A program made the position numbers and the translations under genes. Below the pieces are notes generated by a model that made no database searches, was not told the DNA's origin, and was given only the letters and a program-made list of their open reading frames with translations. This document shows, piece after piece, positions 19,693 to 28,248 of a stretch of 60,742 nucleotides of DNA. How positions within the stretch are numbered: the first letter of the stretch is position 1; each line of letters begins with the position of its first letter. This stretch comes from Tychonema sp. LEGE 06208. Lineage in GTDB: Bacteria > Cyanobacteriota > Cyanobacteriia > Cyanobacteriales > Microcoleaceae. The stretch spans positions 1 to 60,742 of the forward strand of contig NZ_JADEWT010000027.1 of NCBI RefSeq assembly GCF_015207505.1, given 5' to 3'.

Positions 19693-20094
19693 CTTAAACA
19701 TTATCAGCGCCCAAACGAACCAAAGTCTTTTGATGTAAGGGTTTTAGGCTTATTCAGCAAGCCCTATTTACTCGCTACCCCTTGACAGATCAAGACAGTA
19801 TCTACAAAATGCTAATAACTAATGACCAATGACTACCCTTCGACTTCGCGAGCGGCTAAAATGACCACCCTTCGACTTGCTTCGGCTCCCTTCGGCTTCG
19901 CTCTTCGGGCAAGACGCTGGCTCACAAGTCGCTCTTCGGGCAAGATGACTGATGACTGATATCAAATCCTCTCTTCATCGGAATGATTCAGATATATATT
20001 CTCGGACTCTGTGTACTCTGTGTTCTAGCGCCGGTTAAATCACCTGACGATCCAACCGGAAACGATATGATGACTTCTTCTATAACATTCGCAA
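19693..20094. other. Intergenic region of low-complexity and interspersed repeats
   Basis: It contains short imperfect repeats: 'taatgaccaatgact' heptamer-like runs, 'cttcgacttcgcgagc' / 'cttcggcttcgctcttcgggcaag' segments at 19848-19945, and the interspersed 'atatcaaatcctctcttc' repeat at 19959-20040 that also occurs upstream of the phosphodiester glycosidase gene. No gene is visible. Confidence 0.55.
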
Positions 20095-20103
20095 TTGACA
20101 ACC

Positions 20104-20565
20104 ATGCAAACTAACGAAAACACCGTCAAAATTGCCCTCGCGCCGGGGACTTTGCGCCGCGTTCACCATATCGCTTTAAACGTGCGGGACATGAAAGCTT
20201 CCCGCTACTTTTACGGTACAATTCTCGGTTTGCACGAACTCACAGGTGCAGAAATTCCCGCAAGTTTAACAGAAATGGTAGCAGCGGGTAAAGTGGCTAA
20301 TTTCATCACCCCAGACGGGACTGTAATTGACTTATTTTGGCAGCCAGATTTGGAACCGCCAAACCCAAACCCGGAGAAAGCTTTTACTCGCGCCAACCAC
20401 TTGGCTTTTGATATCGATCGCGATTTGTTCGATCGCGCGATCGAAGTGCTAAAATCTAATCAAATTGCGATCGACAGCGGCCCCGTCACGCGCGCTACAG
20501 GACGCGGCATTTACTTTTACGATCCCGACGGATTTATCATCGAAATCCGCTGCGATGCAGATTAA
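20104..20565 (+). CDS. VOC (glyoxalase/dioxygenase-fold) protein
   Basis: A compact single-domain vicinal-oxygen-chelate protein (153 aa from the ATG at 20104; an upstream in-frame TTG at 20095 is less likely). The two beta-alpha-beta-beta-beta modules are visible: HHIALNVRDMKASRYFYGTILGL with a candidate metal-ligand His, then NHLAFDIDRDLFDRAIEVL, ending in YFYDPDGFIIEIRCDAD with the typical terminal Glu ligand. Such proteins coordinate a divalent metal and act as glyoxalases, dioxygenases or drug-binding proteins; the substrate is unknown. It converges on the histidine kinase gene downstream, with only 26 bp between stop codons. Confidence 0.85.
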   Translation: MQTNENTVKIALAPGTLRRVHHIALNVRDMKASRYFYGTILGLHELTGAEIPASLTEMVAAGKVANFITPDGTVIDLFWQPDLEPPNPNPEKAFTRANHLAFDIDRDLFDRAIEVLKSNQIAIDSGPVTRATGRGIYFYDPDGFIIEIRCDAD

Positions 20566-20591
20566 ACGGTCGCTATCTGGTTTGCGGTGCG

Positions 20592-23213
20592 CTATCCACG
20601 CCCTACATTTACTAGATTTAAAGTTGTGTCACTTCCCTCTTTGCTAACAGGTTGCTTCGGCCAAGTAAATCTAAAAATTGCTCCTTCACCTTCCGCAGAT
20701 TCCAGCGAAATAGTGCCACCTTGGCCTTCCACAATCTTCTTCACCAGCGACAAACCAATGCCAGTATTTTCAACTTTATCGCGAGCTTCCAAGGTCTGAA
20801 AAATCACAAAAACTTTATCGTGATATTGAGCAGCAATCCCCGGCCCGTTATCGGCTACTGAAAATTCATAAAAATCATCTAACTCTGTAACGGATATATT
20901 TACATGACCTGATTCAGCTCGATTGTGCTTGATAGCGTTGCTAATTAAATTAGCAAAAACCTGCTGCAACAGCAATTTTTCGGCGACAAAAGTTGGCATT
21001 CCCGGTTCAACTTTTACCTCAAATCCCGCCGGCGGTGCCAAGGAATCAATAATTTCTGCTAATAAAATCTCAACTTTTACGGTTTCTGAAGGTACTTGAA
21101 TGCGCCCGACGCGGGAATATTGCAGCAGTCCCTCAATCAATCCTTCCATCCTGTGAACTCTGCCGCGCAGCAGGTTCATTTGGTGCAGAGTATCCTCTGT
21201 CATGGACTCGCTGAGGTCTTCTTCTATCCAACTGCTGAGATTGGCGATCGCCCTGAGCGGCGCTTTCAAATCGTGAGAAACCACATAAGCAAACTGGTCT
21301 AATTCTTGATTCCGCTTTCTCAAAACACTCGTCATTTGAGCCAGCGACTGCGCCGTCCAACTCAACTCTCTAGCGCGCAACTTAAGAGATTCCTCAGCTT
21401 GTTTGCGTTCCCTAATATCCTCTATCACACACATCAAAAATTGACTGCCATTTTGTTCTCGCAGCAGCGAAACCGTCAAGTTTGTCCACACCAACTCTCT
21501 GTCTGGGCGGACAAAGCGCTTTTCTACACAGTAATTATCAATTTCTCCTGCTAACAATTGGCGCAAAAATCCTAATTCCTTTGCTAAATCTTCCGGAAAA
21601 GTAATCTTTTGAAATTTTTTCTCCATCAATTCTTGGCGACTGTAGCCCAAAATTTCGCAAAGTTTTTGGTTGACCAACATAAATTTGCCTTCTACACTGG
21701 TTTGGGCCATGCCGACTGCCGCTTGTTCAAAAGTATGACGAAACCGGAGGGCACTTTCAGCCAAGGCAATTTCTGAACGTTTGCGATCGCTAATATCGTT
21801 GCTGATTTCCAAAATTGCCACCGGTTGATCTTGCTCGTCGTGCTGCAAAGTCCACCTGCTGGCCACCGTTATTTTTGTGCCGTCTTGCTTGGTTCGCACC
21901 ATTTCTCCTTGCCAAGAACCATGCTCAAAAAGCATTTTTTGGATTTGCTCAAAAGGCTGCTTCCATTCAGTTTGCAAAAGATCGTGAATATTTTTGCCTG
22001 TTGCTTCCGACTTCCGCCATCCGTAGAGAAACTTCGCCCCCAAATTCCAATAATAAATCTCCCCTTTCAAGTCTAGTACCGCGATCGTATCGTTCGCCAA
22101 ATCCAGCATTTGCGATTGCTTGCGGAGAGTTTCTTCAGTTTGTTTTCTTCCTCTGATATCGCGGCAAATCGCAATAAACAAGTGTTGATTTTTCAGACGC
22201 ATTTCGCTGATAGCCAACTCCATCGGAAACTTAATTCCGTCGCTGCGAAGTCCCATTGTTTCTTGCTGGTAAGTTGTCAGCTTAGCATTAGGATTTAATG
22301 TGAAATATTCGATCGAATAATCTCCGGCGCTGCAGTGCGGTTGCGGTTGAGCTATCAGCCGGCGGAGGTTCGAGCCAATTGCGCGATCGGCACTTTTGCC
22401 AAAAATCTTTTCGGCTGCCGTATTAAAAGACTCAATATTTCCCCGTTCATCCAAAGTAATGATCGCGTCAGCCGCATTATCTACCACAGCTTGAATGCGA
22501 GTTTTGCTTTCTTCTAAGCCAGCTTCCCGCTTCTTCAATTCCTTCTCTAAACTATCAAATAAATACCAGCAAGCCACGGCACCCAAACAGCCGACAAGCA
22601 AACCACCTATTTGCAGGAAATTAGTTAAATCTCTCAACTCCCGTATTTGCCGCTCTTGAGCGTTCTGGTAAGCTTTGTTTGCTTCACCAAACGTATCAAT
22701 TTTGTCGCGCAGCTTATCCATCTTCAATTTGCCTATACCGAACACCTGATTTATTTCTGGCGACGGCACTCTTGTTGCCGAACTGTCGAGCTGCTTTAAA
22801 GTGTTTTGCAAGAAATTGATGTGTTGTTCGGTAATTTTTTTAATTTCTGCAAATTCCTGAGCTTGCGGTTGATTTTTCCCCACCATCAACTTGAGTTTAG
22901 CTAACAGCGGAGGCAATTTTTTTTTTGCTTCTAAATATGGTTCTAGAAATTCGGGGCGCTTCGTTAACCCGTAACCGCGAATTCCGGTTTCTGCATCCAC
23001 CATCGCTGTTAACAAGCGGTTAGCTTCCTGAAGTATTTCCTTATTAGTATTTGCTTGATTTCTGAGCTGTATGGCACTCTCGCGGAGTCCTGAAATTGCG
23101 ATTAGCGAGGCAAACATACCAATCAGGGGGATAGCAACGATGACTGTTCCCCGCTGGCGAATTGGTCGGTTTGTCCATATCAGTTGGACTAAGCGATCGA
23201 GCAAATACTTCAC
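20592..23213 (-). CDS. Membrane sensor histidine kinase (CHASE3-PAS x3-HisKA-HATPase)
   Basis: The product (873 aa, GTG start) has a first transmembrane helix (GTVIVAIPLIGMFASLIAIS) followed by a CHASE3-like four-helix periplasmic domain (RLLTAMVDAETGIRGYGLTKRPEFLEPYLEAKKKL) and a second transmembrane helix (FLQIGGLLVGCLGAVACWYLF). Three PAS/PAC modules follow (AAEKIFGKSADRAIG; DLKGEIYYWNLGAKFLYGW; KFMLVNQKLCEILGYSRQELM). The phosphoacceptor is H647 in VVSHDLKAPLRAIANL, a phytochrome-type HisKA. HATPase motifs are NLISNAIKHN, DNGPGIA and TGIGLSLVKK. No receiver is attached, and a partner response regulator is not encoded nearby. The stimulus is unknown. Confidence 0.93.
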   Translation of the reverse strand: MKYLLDRLVQLIWTNRPIRQRGTVIVAIPLIGMFASLIAISGLRESAIQLRNQANTNKEILQEANRLLTAMVDAETGIRGYGLTKRPEFLEPYLEAKKKLPPLLAKLKLMVGKNQPQAQEFAEIKKITEQHINFLQNTLKQLDSSATRVPSPEINQVFGIGKLKMDKLRDKIDTFGEANKAYQNAQERQIRELRDLTNFLQIGGLLVGCLGAVACWYLFDSLEKELKKREAGLEESKTRIQAVVDNAADAIITLDERGNIESFNTAAEKIFGKSADRAIGSNLRRLIAQPQPHCSAGDYSIEYFTLNPNAKLTTYQQETMGLRSDGIKFPMELAISEMRLKNQHLFIAICRDIRGRKQTEETLRKQSQMLDLANDTIAVLDLKGEIYYWNLGAKFLYGWRKSEATGKNIHDLLQTEWKQPFEQIQKMLFEHGSWQGEMVRTKQDGTKITVASRWTLQHDEQDQPVAILEISNDISDRKRSEIALAESALRFRHTFEQAAVGMAQTSVEGKFMLVNQKLCEILGYSRQELMEKKFQKITFPEDLAKELGFLRQLLAGEIDNYCVEKRFVRPDRELVWTNLTVSLLREQNGSQFLMCVIEDIRERKQAEESLKLRARELSWTAQSLAQMTSVLRKRNQELDQFAYVVSHDLKAPLRAIANLSSWIEEDLSESMTEDTLHQMNLLRGRVHRMEGLIEGLLQYSRVGRIQVPSETVKVEILLAEIIDSLAPPAGFEVKVEPGMPTFVAEKLLLQQVFANLISNAIKHNRAESGHVNISVTELDDFYEFSVADNGPGIAAQYHDKVFVIFQTLEARDKVENTGIGLSLVKKIVEGQGGTISLESAEGEGAIFRFTWPKQPVSKEGSDTTLNLVNVGRG

Positions 23214-23344
23214 GGATCTTCAAGGAGAAAGTTTGCTGGCAGTATATCGCTTTTTGGCAATTTATGCTATTGATTAAGTTGGTTTTTTTGTTGGGCGCGA
23301 GGCCGGGCGTAACCGTGGAAACTAGATCCGGCCCGGCGCGATGG

Positions 23345-23623
23345 CTATCTGCTGAGAGTGACAACAGATTTTTTAGCCAGCTTTTTGAACGGAGGCAATG
23401 AGAAGGAAAGGCGTTTGTTCGGCAACGATATTGTAGGCGAAACAGGAATTGTTGTTTCTGCTTTACCTGCGTTTTCGCTTTCGGCTTTTGCTTTCCAACT
23501 AGAGTCTGTTGCGGAAGGGTTCTCAACTGTTGCGATTACAGTAGTCCACCTGCCTGTAGCGGGATCGCGATGACAAGTGAAAGGATTTGTGTTTAGCGGT
23601 TGACTGCAAGGTTTAATCGACAT
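23345..23623 (-). CDS. Small conserved cyanobacterial protein of unknown function
   Basis: The start ATG at 23623 is chosen because of a strong Shine-Dalgarno (AAAGGAG, 10 bp upstream), giving 92 aa. The N-terminus MSIKPCSQPLNTNPFTCHRDPATGRWTTV resembles a short conserved motif (NTNPFxxYRDPxTGRW) that I recall from small hypothetical proteins of cyanobacteria. The rest is Ser/Lys/Ala-rich and looks disordered. No function can be assigned. It ends 131 bp upstream of the histidine kinase gene on the same strand. Confidence 0.55.
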   Translation of the reverse strand: MSIKPCSQPLNTNPFTCHRDPATGRWTTVIATVENPSATDSSWKAKAESENAGKAETTIPVSPTISLPNKRLSFSLPPFKKLAKKSVVTLSR

Positions 23624-24049
23624 ATAGATGCACTCCTTTGATTCTGATAACTTGCGCGCTGTTGAAGGCGGCATTGCTATGAAGCCTGTAGAGGCTGCTG
23701 TTGGAAGGCCCTTCGGATTCGGTAAAAGACACCTATGGTGTTTCTGCCTCCTTAAGCCTGTGAGAATTCCTGATTTCCTGTTAACTTTTGCCTTCTAGTG
23801 GTTAGCGACCCTAGCATTATTTTTATCAAATTGTCTTTCTACAAGCAATCCCCCCTCAATCTGATTGAGGTGCGACTTTTGAATAATGCAGCGAGGCGCT
23901 AGATCCGGGCGACGGCACAAGTCTAGGATAATAAGATATTCTAAGCTGGGAACAAATATTATTGTGTGATGAGCAACAGAGGTCGATCGCGATCGGTGTC
24001 ACAATTAACAGATTATGATCCTTAGGGATAGGTCTTTAGGAATAGCTCA

Positions 24050-24127
24050 TATAGCCTGTCTCAAAAAGCTCAGGATTTTAGATTTTAGATTTTAGAGTGA
24101 TGCCTCATTTTTGTGAGAACTGCTATA
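24050..24127. mobile_element. MITE-like element with TTTTAGA heptamer core
   Basis: 78 bp. The left end tatagcctgtctcaaaaagctcagg is an imperfect inverted match of the right end cctcatttttgtgagaactgctata. The core is a tandem 'attttag' heptamer run. A one-ended relative lies at 56173-56230. It shares its last TATA with the next element. Confidence 0.6.
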
Positions 24128-24217
24128 GCCTTTCGAACTCTCATAGAAGGTACTATGCGGTATAGGGCATAGGGCCTAGGGCACAGGGCATACCTCACGT
24201 TTTTGAGAAAGGCTATA
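24124..24217. mobile_element. MITE-like element, family B
   Basis: 94 bp with a perfect 11-bp terminal inverted repeat, tatagcctttc / gaaaggctata. The interior (aggtactatgcggtataggg ... ggcatacctcac) matches the copy at 39151-39241 closely and the inverted copy at 19553-19651. Confidence 0.72.
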
Positions 24218-24329
24218 CATTAAGTGCGATCGATGACCACAACAAAAACGGTTCGTAGTGCGGACTTTATTGATTGCATTCAATCCACCGGACATGATAT
24301 TATTAGGAGTTTGTCATTGAGAATCGGTT

Positions 24330-24451
24330 GACTAATGACTAATGACCAATGACTAATGACCAATGACCAATGACCAATGACCAATGACCAATGACCAATA
24401 ACCAATAACCAATAACCAATAACCAATAACCAATAACTAATAACTAATGAC
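24330..24451. repeat. STRR heptamer array (TGACCAA/TAACCAA type)
   Basis: About 17 consecutive heptamers alternating TGACTAA, TGACCAA and TAACCAA. The array overlaps the last codons of the minus-strand kinase gene: its TAG stop (24444-24446) and the final Ser-His codons lie in the repeat. Confidence 0.88.
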
Positions 24452-26594
24452 TAATCTCAACTTGTGCCTTTAATTTAACAGTAAAAGTAGAGCCGACATC
24501 CAACTGACTATCAAGACTAATATCGCCGCCCATCATCTGACAAAACAAGCGGCTAATCGTCAATCCCAAACCGGTGCCGCCGTACTTGCGAGTAGTCGAA
24601 GCATCGCCTTGCACAAAAGGTTGAAACAAACTCTGCTGCTGCCCGACCGACATTCCAATGCCGGTATCAGATACCTGTAAATAAACCCAATTGCTGCCGC
24701 CTGCTGGTTCCCTAGTCGCGCTCAGCAGCACCGTCCCGCCTTCGGTAAACTTCAAGGCATTCGAGAGCAAATTGAAGAGAATTTGCCGGACTTTAGTTAA
24801 ATCTGCGTACATAATTCCCAAATTCGGAGAGTAAGAAACCTGCAATTGATTGTGATTTTTTTCCACTAAAGGGTGCAAAGTTGCAACGACTTCTTCTATT
24901 AAATTGCCGATATCAAATTCTTCTAAATAAAGCTCCATCCGACCTGCTTCTATCTTAGACAGATCGAGAATGTCGTTGATTAAAGTCAGCAAGTGTTTGC
25001 CTGCGTTACGAATTTTTTGGGTATCGGGAATGATGTTTTTTAGTCCTGATTCGAGTGCTTCTTCTTGTAGCATTTCGCTGTAACCGATAATGGCGTTGAG
25101 CGGTGTTCGCAACTCGTGGCTCATATTGGCTAAAAAAGTGCTTTTAGCTCTGGAAGCTGCTTCAGCTTTGTGTAAGGCTTCTTGCAAGGCTATTTCGGCT
25201 CTTTTGCGCTCGGCAATTTCGATGCGGAGCAGTTTGTTGGCGGCGGTGAGTTGAGCGGTGCGCTGATCGACGGTCATTTCTAGCTGGGCTTTGGCTTTGG
25301 AAAGTGCTTCCTGAGCGCGCTGGCGTTCAAATCCTTCGATCGCCAGCGCGACCAAATTTGCTAAAGAATCGGCGAAGGTGCGTTCCTCCAGAGCCCACTG
25401 GCGGGGCGCGCCGTGTTCCAAGGAGAGGATGCCTACGATCTGACCGCCGAGCCTGATTGCTACATTTAATATAGATGAGTTTGGTTTGTTGGGATTCGGT
25501 AGCGCGGGGGAGTGTTGGGCTACCGGAGATGAGTGGCACAAATTTGTGGCGATCGAGTTTGAAGTGTTGGGCGCAGTTTTTAATGCTTTGTCCTCAGCTA
25601 AGTTTTCGCCCGGTGTGTCGCCTTCGACATCATCTAAGATTGATGAAAGTTGTAAATCGCTTGTCGCCGATAGGGGCTGGCGGCTCAAATGATTCTCGCT
25701 GGTGCGATCGTACAGGTCGAGACAAACTAATCTGAGGTTGGAGATTTTAAATTTAGAATGATTGACCAAATCTGGGTTTTCTTCTCGGGCGGCGGTTTCT
25801 GGATCGAGTGATTCTGTTTGGCTGCGGGCGATCGCTCGGTTGATAAAATTTAGCTGGGGTTCGATCGAATAGCGACTGCCAAATCTGAGATGGTTGTAAA
25901 GCCAGACGCTGACTTTTTCCACCTCCAAAGTACGGGCTGCAGCCTCGGTAATTTCGCGAATTCCCACATTCAGCGCACCGCTGTTGAAAGTCCTCTGCCG
26001 GCCTAGCTGCAACAAAGCCAGACTCTGGCGGCGGAGACGCTTTTCGCTCTCTTTGAGGGTTTGTTCTGCTTCCTTGCGCTGGGTGAGGTCGTACAAGGCG
26101 CACAATGCTGTCTGTTGACCGTTAAACAGCAGGGACTCAACGGAGATTGTGGCCCAGAAGGGAGTACCGTCTGACTTTTTGCAGTGGAGTTCGTAGTTTT
26201 GGAGGTATCCGTTTTTGGCGAGGGCTTCTAGTACCTTTGGGCGATCGTCCGGGTTTAAATAAAAGTCTGGGGTGCTGCAGCCGATCAATTTTTCTAGGGG
26301 TATGTTCAGCAGAGAAGCCAGTTGAGAATTCGCATACATAATTAAGCCGTCACCGAGGCGAGAAACCAATACCGGAACGGGAGTTGCTGAGGCGATCGCC
26401 CGAAACTGCTCTTCGCTCGATCGCAGCGCCACATCAGCTTTAGAGAGCAAGTGAGCGTCCATCGTGTCCGAATGTTCGGTAGTAGTCTCCAGCAAAATTT
26501 CTAGGTCAGCTTTTTCGCGCTTCAAGTTTTCAAGTTCCGCACTCAGCCGCTGAACGTCCAAAAGTAGCTGTTCTCTCGATGGTTCTTCCTGCAT
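24444..26594 (-). CDS. Soluble PAS-GAF histidine kinase
   Basis: The start is taken at the ATG 26594 (MQEEPSREQLLLDVQRLSAEL, 716 aa); the TTG four codons earlier lacks support. An N-terminal coiled coil (~1-55) is followed by a PAS/PAC domain (FRAIASATPVPVLVSRLGDGLIMYANSQLASLLNIPLEKLIG). A GAF-like domain is split by a low-complexity Ser/Pro/Asn-rich insert (DVEGDTPGENLAEDKALK...NPNKPNSS). A second coiled coil precedes HisKA with H493 (FLANMSHELRTPLNAIIGYSEML), then HATPase with NLLSNALKFT, DTGIGM and GGTGLGLTISRLF. No transmembrane segment or receiver is present, so it is a cytosolic sensor of unknown signal. The C-terminus VEISH plus stop lies in a heptamer array. Confidence 0.92.
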   Translation of the reverse strand: MQEEPSREQLLLDVQRLSAELENLKREKADLEILLETTTEHSDTMDAHLLSKADVALRSSEEQFRAIASATPVPVLVSRLGDGLIMYANSQLASLLNIPLEKLIGCSTPDFYLNPDDRPKVLEALAKNGYLQNYELHCKKSDGTPFWATISVESLLFNGQQTALCALYDLTQRKEAEQTLKESEKRLRRQSLALLQLGRQRTFNSGALNVGIREITEAAARTLEVEKVSVWLYNHLRFGSRYSIEPQLNFINRAIARSQTESLDPETAAREENPDLVNHSKFKISNLRLVCLDLYDRTSENHLSRQPLSATSDLQLSSILDDVEGDTPGENLAEDKALKTAPNTSNSIATNLCHSSPVAQHSPALPNPNKPNSSILNVAIRLGGQIVGILSLEHGAPRQWALEERTFADSLANLVALAIEGFERQRAQEALSKAKAQLEMTVDQRTAQLTAANKLLRIEIAERKRAEIALQEALHKAEAASRAKSTFLANMSHELRTPLNAIIGYSEMLQEEALESGLKNIIPDTQKIRNAGKHLLTLINDILDLSKIEAGRMELYLEEFDIGNLIEEVVATLHPLVEKNHNQLQVSYSPNLGIMYADLTKVRQILFNLLSNALKFTEGGTVLLSATREPAGGSNWVYLQVSDTGIGMSVGQQQSLFQPFVQGDASTTRKYGGTGLGLTISRLFCQMMGGDISLDSQLDVGSTFTVKLKAQVEISH

Positions 26595-26739
26595 GGCAAT
26601 TGACAATTGGTATTTTTTAGTTGGGTCGGAAGTTTTTTAAGGTTCGGGGCTAGCTTAACTATGACTTACGAGCCTTCACTTGAGTCTCCCGATCTCGGTT
26701 CTCGGACTTGGGGTGGGACTCACATAGAGCTTGGGCGAT

Positions 26740-27088
26740 TTAGTATTTTAATTGTAAGTGCAAGGAAGGGATCGGCCGCTGTAAATTTTTCAGGATTTTT
26801 CCCCGCCAGGGTATTTGTTTAGAGCCTTTTAGGGTTATTTGAATATTTTTTTGCTGGCGCACTTCGATCGCAAATTTTGAGAGGATGTTAATTCCCGAAC
26901 TATTTAAGAATTCTGGCTTTCGTAAGTCTAAAGCAATCGTGTTTGGCGAGGAGTCAGCAACGAACTCGAGCAGCACGGGCGATCGGCGCGTATTCTTGGG
27001 CCTGTTTGAGCCGGAACGAGCCGCAGCAGGTGATTGTTTGGGCAGCGCGATCGTACTCAATGCTATAATCTTTAACCTGAATCTCCAT
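26740..27088 (-). pseudogene. STAS-domain anti-sigma antagonist (slr1659-like), frameshifted
   Basis: Two overlapping frames encode one STAS protein. Frame 1 starts at ATG 27088 (MEIQVKDYSIEYDRAAQTITCCGSFRLKQAQEYAPI) and stops at 26954. Frame 2 continues VLLEFVADSSPNTIALDLRKPEFLNSSGINILSKF...IQITLKGSKQIPWRGKILKNLQ to 26740. Removing one base in the 'gggcgatcgg' stretch (about 26977-26984) would give a continuous ~115-aa protein. In the Synechocystis slr1659 family the conserved Ser of LNSSGIN is the phosphorylation site of a partner-switching system. No partner kinase or phosphatase gene is next door. Either this is a real inactivation or a sequencing error at a contig with modest coverage. 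Confidence 0.8.
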
Positions 27089-27424
27089 ACTCAGTTGCCC
27101 GTTGTGAACGGTCAAGAAGTTGTGGCTGCGGTAGCCAGCCACCCGTGCGTCAGGCTGGAGCGATCGAATTTCTGCCTAAATGTTGCCCAATGCCTTGGTT
27201 GGTGTAATTTGCACTGCATCTACTGCCAACTCTACCATTGTGGCAGGGCATTTATGAGTTATTTTGCGATCGATCTGTTGCAAGTTGTGGAAGTTGACGA
27301 GACCAGCTTTTGCTGAAATTCCGAGTTATCAATTCAGTTTGTTTTTTCGCTTTGCTATTGACAAAATCCCCAAAATGTGAGAGAAATTTCACATCTAGCA
27401 CCTCAGTGAGTTGGAGAATATTTA
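27089..27424. other. Intergenic region upstream of cynS, possible decayed frame
   Basis: The minus-strand frame of the STAS gene stays open upstream with one TAG near 27177 (ITPTKALGNI*AEIRSLQPDARVAGYRSHNFLTVHNGQLS). It has no clear start and no recognised family. The rest is the leader of cynS. Confidence 0.35.
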
Positions 27425-27868
27425 ATGGCAATTTCTGAAATTACAGAAAAGCTTTTGGCTGCTAAAAAAGCTAAGGGAATTAGTTTGGCCCAATTGGAAA
27501 AACTTTTGGATCGCGACGAAGTTTGGATTGCTGCGGTTATTTACCGTCAAGCTACGGCATCGATCGATGAAGCAGAGAAAATTGCCTCAGCCTTGGGACT
27601 GTCGGGCGAGATGGCTGCGCTGCTGACCGAACCTCCGTTAAAAGGTTCTTTGGATGCTGCTGTTCCGGTAGACCCGTTGATTTATCGCTTCTATGAAATC
27701 ATGCAGGTGTACGGAATGCCGCTCAAAGCAGTAATCCACGAAAAATTTGGTGACGGGATTATGAGCGCGATCGACTTTACTATGGATGTCGAGAAAGAAG
27801 CAGACCCAAAAGGCGATCGAGTAAAAATAATTATGTCAGGCAAATTTTTGCCCTACAAAAAATGGTAA
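27425..27868 (+). CDS. cynS: Cyanate hydratase (cyanase)
   Basis: Catalyses bicarbonate-dependent decomposition of cyanate to ammonia and CO2, giving nitrogen from cyanate and detoxifying it. The 147-aa product has the N-terminal helical HTH-like domain ([25 protein letters not shown]) and the C-terminal dimer-forming domain that makes the decamer active site. The catalytic residues match the E. coli trio as R88 and E91 ([14 protein letters not shown]) and S114 (IMSAIDF). The C-terminus GKFLPYKKW is typical. No cynA-type transporter genes flank it, so substrate probably comes from internal carbamoyl phosphate decay or another uptake system. The leader may hold N-control sites, but I see no clean GTA-N8-TAC NtcA box. 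Confidence 0.97.
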   Translation: MAISEITEKLLAAKKAKGISLAQLEKLLDRDEVWIAAVIYRQATASIDEAEKIASALGLSGEMAALLTEPPLKGSLDAAVPVDPLIYRFYEIMQVYGMPLKAVIHEKFGDGIMSAIDFTMDVEKEADPKGDRVKIIMSGKFLPYKKW

Positions 27869-28248
27869 GCCCGTGCCGCTTTGCCCGAAAGTGAAAATTT
27901 AAAATTTAAAATATGGTCGCAGGGCTGACGACTAATGACCGTGCCTCAAAAGTGCTAACTTAGAAATAGAGACCGCGAAGCTTGACCAGGCAAAAATTGA
28001 GACAAGCCCCTGACTTAACTCGTGTATATCCCCAAGTTTTAGACCAAGGTTCAACTTCAAAAATTTATTTGTGGAGTAAATCTCAAATCTCAAATCTCAA
28101 ACTCGTACCCTCGCGAAGCCGAAGTATCTCAAATCGACAGACTGGCTTGGGTGTTCTTTCGGGAAATTTTTCTAGGGCAAAGATATCGCTCCCGCCGCAA
28201 CTTCCCCAGTCAAAACAAGCAACCGCAACCGTAAAGTAAGAGGCAAAT
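27869..28248. other. Leader region of clpX
   Basis: 380 bp between cynS and clpX with short 'aaatctc' heptamer-like repeats (28077-28098). A weak open frame is not convincing. Nothing else is recognised. Confidence 0.4.

Larger units (their letters stand above)
23624..24443. other. Repeat-filled intergenic region
   Basis: About 820 bp without a supported gene. The part next to the small gene (23660-23770) has short inverted segments (acacctatggtgt; ggaaggcccttc) that could form a structured leader. Further on are two abutting MITE-like elements (24050-24217), a copy of the 'ggttcgtagtgcggactt' interspersed repeat (24248-24266) and a heptamer array (24330-24451). Confidence 0.6.

Noticed and set aside
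23660-23770. Possible structured RNA upstream of the small conserved gene
   Set aside because: Short inverted segments are present but no known riboswitch consensus (glutamine, cobalamin, others) could be matched.
27982-28239. 85-aa plus-strand frame upstream of clpX
   Set aside because: No Shine-Dalgarno or conserved motif; Ser/Gln-rich translation of repeat-like leader DNA.
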